64,000 bases of DNA from Zygotorulaspora mrakii (taxonomy: Eukaryota; Ascomycota; Saccharomycetes; Saccharomycetales; Saccharomycetaceae): NCBI RefSeq assembly GCF_013402915.1, contig NC_050723.1, positions 1,196,481 through 1,260,480 of the forward strand. The letters are read 5' to 3'. The notes under the pieces were generated by a model. The model ran no database searches and was not told the origin of the DNA. It saw only the letters and a list, made by a program, of their open reading frames with translations. Each line of letters begins with the position of its first letter. The stretch's first letter is position 1. Positions 58,426 through 64,000 of the stretch are shown here, piece after piece. Position numbers and translations under genes: made by a program.

Positions 58426-58571
58426 ATGAGGGGAGAAGTGTAATAGATGAAGAAGGTAGGGGGTGAATGGAAGTTGAATGGAAGTTGAATGGCGAATGGA
58501 ATTGAAATGAAATATGAGGGGAGAAGTAAAATAGATGAAGAAGGTAGGGGGTGAATGGAAGTTGAATGCGG
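58426..58571 (+). repeat. 88-bp spaced direct duplication
   Basis: A block of nearly 60 bp starting ATGAGGGGAGAAGT occurs at 58426 and again at 58514. The copies differ by only a few bases. Confidence 0.8.
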
Positions 58572-59535
58572 ATGAAGTTGGAATGAGAGCGGTGAGGGAG
58601 TGGTATGAAAGATGTGGAAAAGATGGATGGAAAGGAGGGTGGAAAGTAATGGGTAGCGTGGAAGGTAGGATGAATAGAGAAGGAAAGTGGAATCATAAAG
58701 GGTTATGGAGTAAAAGAGATGAAAAGAGTTGAGGGTAGAATGAAAATAGGCGGTAGGGGAAAGGTGTAGGGGAAAGGAAATATGGGATGTAAATGTGAAA
58801 TGGATAAAAGAAAAAGGGAAATAAAGAGGAAGTGGGGTGGTAGAGCGTAGTGATGAGAAAGAAATGATGTAGAAAATGGAAGTAGAATGTGAAGTAGAAC
58901 GGGAGTGAAAGGAAGGAGTGAAGTGTAGATGAAAGAGTGAGGAGTAGAACGGGAGTGAAAGGAAGGAGTGATGTGTAGTATGAAGGAAAAAAAAGAAGAG
59001 GGGGGTATGAAGAGAAGGGGTGGTGTAGAGTAGGAGAAAAGCGTCGGGAGTAGTATGAAGGAAGTATGAAGGAAAAAAGCGGTTAAGTGTAGGTGCGTAG
59101 AAGATGAGAGATGGGGAGTAATGTGAAGGAAGTAGAAAAGTGGAAGAAAGAGGAAAAGTGAAAGGAAGAGGAATGTGTGAAAAAAGGTAGGGTGTAGTTT
59201 GAAGAAGAGAGGAAGATGGAATGAAGTTGATGTTTGGGTAATAGTGGAAGTGAAAGAGAAGGAAGTTAAATGAAAGTGTGGGGGGGGGGGAGAGTAGTAG
59301 AGTAGAATAGAAAGGGAAGTAAGAGAAGAGGTGAGAATGAATGAAGTGAAAGAGTAATGGGTAGAGTGGGAAAAAATGGGGAAGAAATGGGAAGTTGAGA
59401 GTGTAAAAAATGGAAAAGTTGGATGTGAAAAAGAGAATGGGGATGATGAAAAGGAGTGGGAAGTGTAGTGTGGAAACGAAAGTAGTGTGATGGATGGGAA
59501 AAGGAAGTGTCAGAAAAGGAAAAGTGAAGGAGTAA

Positions 59536-59590
59536 GGAAGTGTAGGGGTAGTGAAGTAGAGTTGAAAAGAAAGGGAGAAGGGAAATGGAA
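59536..59590 (+). repeat. 55-bp direct repeat, copy 1
   Basis: The block from GGAAGTGTAGGGGTAGTG to GGGAAATGGAA recurs at 59849-59903, 313 bp downstream, with no visible difference. Confidence 0.85.
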
Positions 59591-59848
59591 TGTTGGATAG
59601 AGTCGAAGAAGATGAAAATAGGAAAAAGAGTAGGAGGGAAAAAGGTGGGCGATGAAGTAGAGTAGATGTAGAAGGGGAAAAGAATGTGAGAGTAAATGAT
59701 GAAGTATAGTAAGAGAAAAAAAGGGAATGTGAAGATGAGTTGTTGAGAGTTGGTGAGTTGAAGTGAAAAGACGGGGAAGTAAAAGAGAAAGTGAAAGGAA
59801 GATGGAATGAGAGTGAGAGTGAAGAGAAATGAGGAAGTTGGGAAGTTG

Positions 59849-59903
59849 GGAAGTGTAGGGGTAGTGAAGTAGAGTTGAAAAGAAAGGGAGAAGGGAAATG
59901 GAA
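59849..59903 (+). repeat. 55-bp direct repeat, copy 2
   Basis: Second copy of the block at 59536-59590. Between the copies the sequence is unrelated low-complexity purine-rich DNA. Confidence 0.85.
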
Positions 59904-61552
59904 AGTGAGTGAGTAATGAAGAGGAAATGAAGAGAAGAAAGGGAGAAGGGAAATGGTGAAGTTAAAAAAAGTAAATGTCGGGTATGGGAAAGAGAAAGTT
60001 GAAAGAAGTGATGGTGTAGAAAAGCGGAAAATGTGAAAAGATGGTTAGGATGAGAGAGTTTTGGAGTTGTAAAAGAGAATGAAAGTAGAGAGGAATGGAA
60101 GAGTTAGTAGTAGAGTAGAGTAGAGAAAAGGAAAGGAAGTGAGGGAGTGAGGGAGTAGGAAGTGGGTAGTGAAGTAGGAGAGGAGGAATGGAAAAGGGAA
60201 TGAGGATGAGTAGTTGAGTAGATCGAGGTGATGAAAGATGGAGTAGAAAGAAGAAGTGATGAGAGTGGTAGAAATGAGGAAAAGTGAAGATGTAAAGTTG
60301 AAAAGATGAAAGAGTGTGGAGTGGATGGGAAAAAGAGAATGTGAAGGGAATGGTTGGGTGAAAAGATGAAAAGAGTAGGAGAAAAAAAGGAGAAAGAAGT
60401 AGGAAAAGGGAGTGAGTGAAGAAGTAGAGTAGGGGTGAATGGAATGATGAAAAGAGTGAAGTGGAAAGAGATATGTGAAAGATGTGATGAGTAGTTGAGT
60501 AGAAGGAAAGAATTGAGGAGAAAAAGAAAATGGAGTGTGAATGAGAGGTAAAATGGAATGGAATGAATAGAAAGAGGTGAAAGTGAAGGATGAGGGGAGG
60601 TGAAAAGAGAATGTGTGTTCGAGTAGAGAAGAAGAGTTGAGGAGAAGAGGAGAAAGGAAAGAAGGAGAAGAGGAGAGACGTGGGTAGAGCGTGATGTAGG
60701 TGTGAAATGAATCATGAGGGATGAGATGAGTAGTTGAGTGGAAAAAAGGAAGTGTAGGAGAGGAATAGGAAAGTTGAGGGATGAGATGATGAAAGTGTTA
60801 GGGAATGAAAGTTGAAGTGAAGGGAAAAGAAGTATGAGTGAGTGGTTGATAGAGGGAAAAGGAGTGTATGTGAAATGGAAAAGAATCCAGTTGAGTTTGT
60901 GGTGAGGTAGGAGAAAAAAGTGGAAAAGAAATAGGAAAGGGAATGAGTAGTGGAGTAGAGTGGAAGAAAAGTAGTAAAAGAGAAAAAGAAGTGTATGAGA
61001 AGATGAAAAGGGTTGGAAGTTGATGTGAAGAGTGAAATGGAGTGGATGGGAGTAGAAAGTAAGAAAGAGTAGTAGAAATAGAGAAAAAAGGAAAGAGATG
61101 GTAGGGGAGTAGAGTAGAGAAAGGAGAGGGTGTGAGAAAGAAGAAAAGAAGAGGAAGTGTGAGAGTAGAGTGAATGGTTGAGAAAAGAGTGGTGATGAAG
61201 AGGGAGATGAGATGGAGTTGGAGTGAAAAGAAAAGAAAGTTGAGTATGTATGAATAGAGATGAAAAGATGGAGAGTGAATGAGAGTTGAAGTGAATGGAA
61301 GGAGAAAGAAGTTGAAGTGAATGAAAGAGGAAAAGAGTTTGGTGGGGAGTGTTATGAAGATGCGAAGAGTAGTAGAAAGGGAAAGGAAAGAAATGGAAAA
61401 GAAGGAAAAGAATGAGAGTAGTATGGTAGAAAAGTGAAAAGGTGAAGATGAAAGTGTGTGATCGAGGGGAGGAAAGTGCGGAGATGAAAAGAGTGGAGAT
61501 GAAATGAGAGTGGTAGGGGAAAGGTGTAGGGGAATGAATGAAGGGAAATGGG

Positions 61553-61733
61553 AGAGAGTAGTATGGTAGAAAAGTGAAGATGAAATGAGTTCGATAGGGG
61601 AAAGGTGTAGGGGAATGAAGTTGGTAGGAGAGGTGTAAGAGTAGAATGAGGAAAAAATGAAATAAAGAAAAAGAGAGTAGTATGATAGAAAAGTGAGGAT
61701 GAAATGAGTTCGGTAGGGGAAAGGTGTAGGGGA
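61553..61733 (+). repeat. 62-bp repeats carrying telomere-like motif
   Basis: Two full copies (61553-61614 and 61672-61733, 119 bp apart) start AGAGAGTAGTATG and end AAAGGTGTAGGGGA. A split, diverged copy lies upstream (about 61415-61445 and 61488-61533). Each ends with sequence resembling the telomere unit. Confidence 0.85.
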
Positions 61734-63571
61734 GTGTAATGGAGTGGAGTGAAATGGATGGAAGTATGTAGTAGAGTAGGGTGTATGTAAAAAGAAAGAA
61801 AAAATGAAATGTAAAAGTGAAAATGTATGAAAGATGAGGAGTGTAGTGGAGTAGAGTAGAAAAGAAAGGATGAAAGAATGAGAGAGTGAAGAAAAAAGAT
61901 GTAGTTGAAAGTGAAAAGGGAGTGAGGAGAAAGAGTAAATGTCGGGAGTTGAGTAGTAAAAAAGGAGTAGATGTGTAAAATGAGGTGATGAAAAGATGGA
62001 ATAGAAAAGATGAATGTATGAGAAGTGTGGTATGAATGGTGTATGTAGATGTGAAAACGAAAAGTGAGAGTGAAAAGAGAGAGTAGAATGAATGAGTGTG
62101 TAGTGAAATAGGAGTAGAGAGGTAAAAGGAAGTTCGAATGAAAGAGATGAAGAGAGTAAATAAAAAGAGTGTGTAGTGAAGTAGGGTAGAGAAGTTGAGT
62201 AGATGTGTGAATGGAAATGGATGGTTGGTAGCGTGGAAGAGATGAAAAGTTTGGATGTTGGTGTGGGAATGAGGGAAGGTGGGAAGAGAGAGTGGTTGAG
62301 TGGAGTGAGGAATGAAGTGAGAGTAGAAATGAAAGAGAAAAAAGAAAAGATGAAAAGATGAAAAAGATGTGTGGTGGTTGAAGAGTAGAGAAGATGAGAG
62401 TGAAAGGAGGGAGTGAGGAGATGTGAGTGTGATGAAAAGAATGAGATGAAGGTAGGATGAGTTGTGGAAGTGAAGAGTGAATGAGAGTGAGAAGTGGGAA
62501 AGAAAGAAGAAAAAGAAAAGAGGAATGAAGTGGTGAGTAGAGAGAGAAAGGAGTTGAGAGTTGAGTGAGTGGTTGAGAGAAAGTGATGGAGAATGGAAAT
62601 GTGGTTTGAGTGGAATGAGGGGATGGGAGGGAAGTGAAGTGAAGAAAGGAAATGTATGAATGTATGAGTGTATGAATGGAGATGGTGGGGAATGTTGAAG
62701 TAGAGGAGCGGATGGAAGAAAGAGAAGGGAAAAGGGAAAAAGAAAAAAGAAGCGTGGTGTATGGTAGAGGTAGAATGAGGTGAAGAGATGAAGAAGTGTT
62801 TGGCGGTGAATGTGAGATGAATGAAGAGGATGTGAAAGTGTATGAATGAGGGATGGAAGTGGGATGAAGAGGTGAAAGAAGTGATGTGTAAGTGGAGTGA
62901 GGGGAGAGGGATGGTGAAGTGGTGATGAAAGTAGGAGGGGAAGTAGAAAGAAGAAAGAAGAAAGGAAGAGAAAGTGAAATGTAGTTGTGTAGTTGTGTAG
63001 TAGTGTAGTAGTGTAGTAGTAAAAGGGTGAAGAAAAGGAGTGTGAGAGTGTGTTGTAGTTGGAGAATGGGGAAGTGAGAGTGGAAATGTGAAAAAGAGTG
63101 TTGAGGAAATGGGAAGTGGAGGAGAAAGTGGTAGGGGTGTGGAGTATGGGAGTAGTATGGTTGGAGAATGGTGTAGGGGAGTGAATGATGGAAAAGAAAG
63201 AAAAGTGGAAAGGGAAGTCGAGAAAAAAGAGTGGATGAAATGTGATGTATGGTTGAAGATGGTGAGGAAATGGGAAATGGGAATGAGTGATGTGATGAAA
63301 AAAGAAAAGAGAGGGGGGAAGGTGTGAAAGTGAAGTGGTAGGGGTGGCGGAGTGAAAGGAGAGAGTGAAGTGGAAATGAAGGAATGTCGAGTCGTGTGAA
63401 ATGAGAAATGGAAGTGAAGAAAAAATGGAAGGGTGGAGGAAGATGTGAGAGTAGGGTGTGTGAAGTAAAAAAAGAAAAGAGGGAAAAAAGAATGTGAAAT
63501 GAATGAGAGATGTGAGAGTGTAGGGGTGTATGAAATAGAAAAGAAATAGAAGATGAAAAATGGAAGAGGGA

Positions 63572-64000
63572 GGGGAGCGGTGTAGGGGAGCGGTGTAGGG
63601 GAGCGGTGTAGGGGAGCGGTGTAGGGGAGCGGTGTAGGGGAGCGGTGTAGGGGAGCGGTGTAGGGGTGCGGTGTAGGGGTGCGGTGTAGGGGGTGCGGTG
63701 TAGGGGTGCGGTGTAGGGGTGCGGTGTAGGGGTGCGGTGTAGGGGTGCGGTGTAGGGGTGCGGTGTAGGGGTGCGGTGTAGGGGTGCGGTGTAGGGGTGC
63801 GGTGTAGGGGTGCGGTGTAGGGGTGCGGTGTAGGGGTGCGGTGTAGGGGTGCGGTGTAGGGGTGCGGTGTAGGGGTGCGGTGTAGGGGTGCGGTGTAGGG
63901 GTGCGGTGTAGGGGGTGCGGTGTAGGGGGTGCGGTGTAGGGGGTGACGGTGTAGGGGGTGCGGTGTAGGGGTGACGGTGTAGGGGGTGCGGTGTAGGGGT
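63572..64000 (+). repeat. Telomeric repeat array
   Basis: About 33 units continue to the window end. The first seven are AGCGGTGTAGGGG (13 bp); the rest are TGCGGTGTAGGGG (13 bp), with a few 14-bp units (extra G) and 14-15 bp units (GTGACGGTGTAGGGG type) near the end. The G-rich strand runs 5'->3' rightward, as expected at a right chromosome end. Read as GGTGTAGGGGTGC, the unit is 13 bp and differs at two positions from the Rap1 consensus GGTGTATGGGTGT. Confidence 0.93.

Larger units (their letters stand above)
55738..63571. repeat. C-depleted purine-rich subtelomeric domain
   Basis: The + strand is dominated by G and A with isolated T. From about 57.7 kb to the telomere C is almost absent: in a hand check of 60001-60900 it is roughly 1% of bases, and most of the few C are followed by G. 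No gene is supported. Long minus-strand open frames are by-products, since a strand almost free of G contains few stop codons. Short direct repeats are scattered through it, some containing telomere-like GGTGTAGGGGA. Confidence 0.9.

Noticed and set aside
56311..60715. Several minus-strand open frames rich in Ser, Leu, Phe, Pro and His
   Set aside because: The minus strand here is nearly free of G, which removes TAG and TGA stops and leaves only TAA. The composition explains both the length and the odd amino-acid content.
55738..63571. Possible CRISPR-like or satellite array
   Set aside because: No regular period or spacer structure; repeats are few, irregular and low in complexity, in a eukaryotic subtelomere.

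Overview
This window looks like the right-hand end of a budding-yeast (Saccharomycetaceae) nuclear chromosome. It has dense, mostly intronless yeast genes, TACTAAC-type splicing signals, yeast tRNA genes, a Ty1/copia retrotransposon with its LTRs, and a terminal G-rich repeat running 5'->3' toward base 64000, the orientation expected of a right telomere. All gene identities come from recognising the proteins and from remembered S. cerevisiae gene order; no database search was run.

Layout. (1) 0.6-20.5 kb is a conserved block in the order CDC25, IMH1, CDA (chitin deacetylase), a small ORF, UBC12, STT4, ACO1, matching S. cerevisiae YLR310C to YLR304C. (2) 20.8-21.9 kb is a tRNA-Ile gene with a cluster of direct and inverted Ty LTR pieces. 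(3) 22.9-32.2 kb holds ALG13, RPT6, eIF4G (TIF4631/TIF4632), TYW3 and GTR2. S. cerevisiae splits these between two duplicated segments (YGL047W-YGL050W and YGR162W-YGR163W), so finding them interleaved suggests a species that did not pass through the whole-genome duplication. (4) 32.3-42.0 kb is a second LTR/tRNA cluster: two LTRs, an intron-containing tRNA-Leu, MET17, a degenerate Ty1/copia element and tRNA-Val. The Ty gag is broken near its start. Its POL 3' end is cut by an antisense solo LTR with a clean 5-bp target duplication. (5) 42-46 kb is gene-poor. (6) 46.1-52.9 kb is a very large SAG1/Als-like cell-wall adhesin with 21 tandem repeats of about 45 residues and a probable one-base frameshift near its signal peptide. 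(7) 54.4-55.7 kb is a decayed subtelomeric gene of unknown family. (8) About 55.8-63.57 kb is an extraordinary low-complexity domain whose + strand is almost free of C. (9) 63,572-64,000 is the telomere, mostly 13-bp units related to GGTGTAGGGGTGC.

How it fits together. The left part is housekeeping: Ras activation, Golgi tethering, spore-wall chitosan, neddylation, PI4P synthesis, TCA cycle, N-glycosylation, proteasome, translation initiation, tRNA wybutosine, TORC1 signalling and sulfur assimilation. The two LTR/tRNA clusters bracket the ALG13-GTR2 block exactly where synteny with the ACO1-MET17 neighbourhood breaks, which fits rearrangement by recombination between dispersed elements. The most unusual sequence is the C-depleted subtelomere and its apparent relationship to the telomere repeat.
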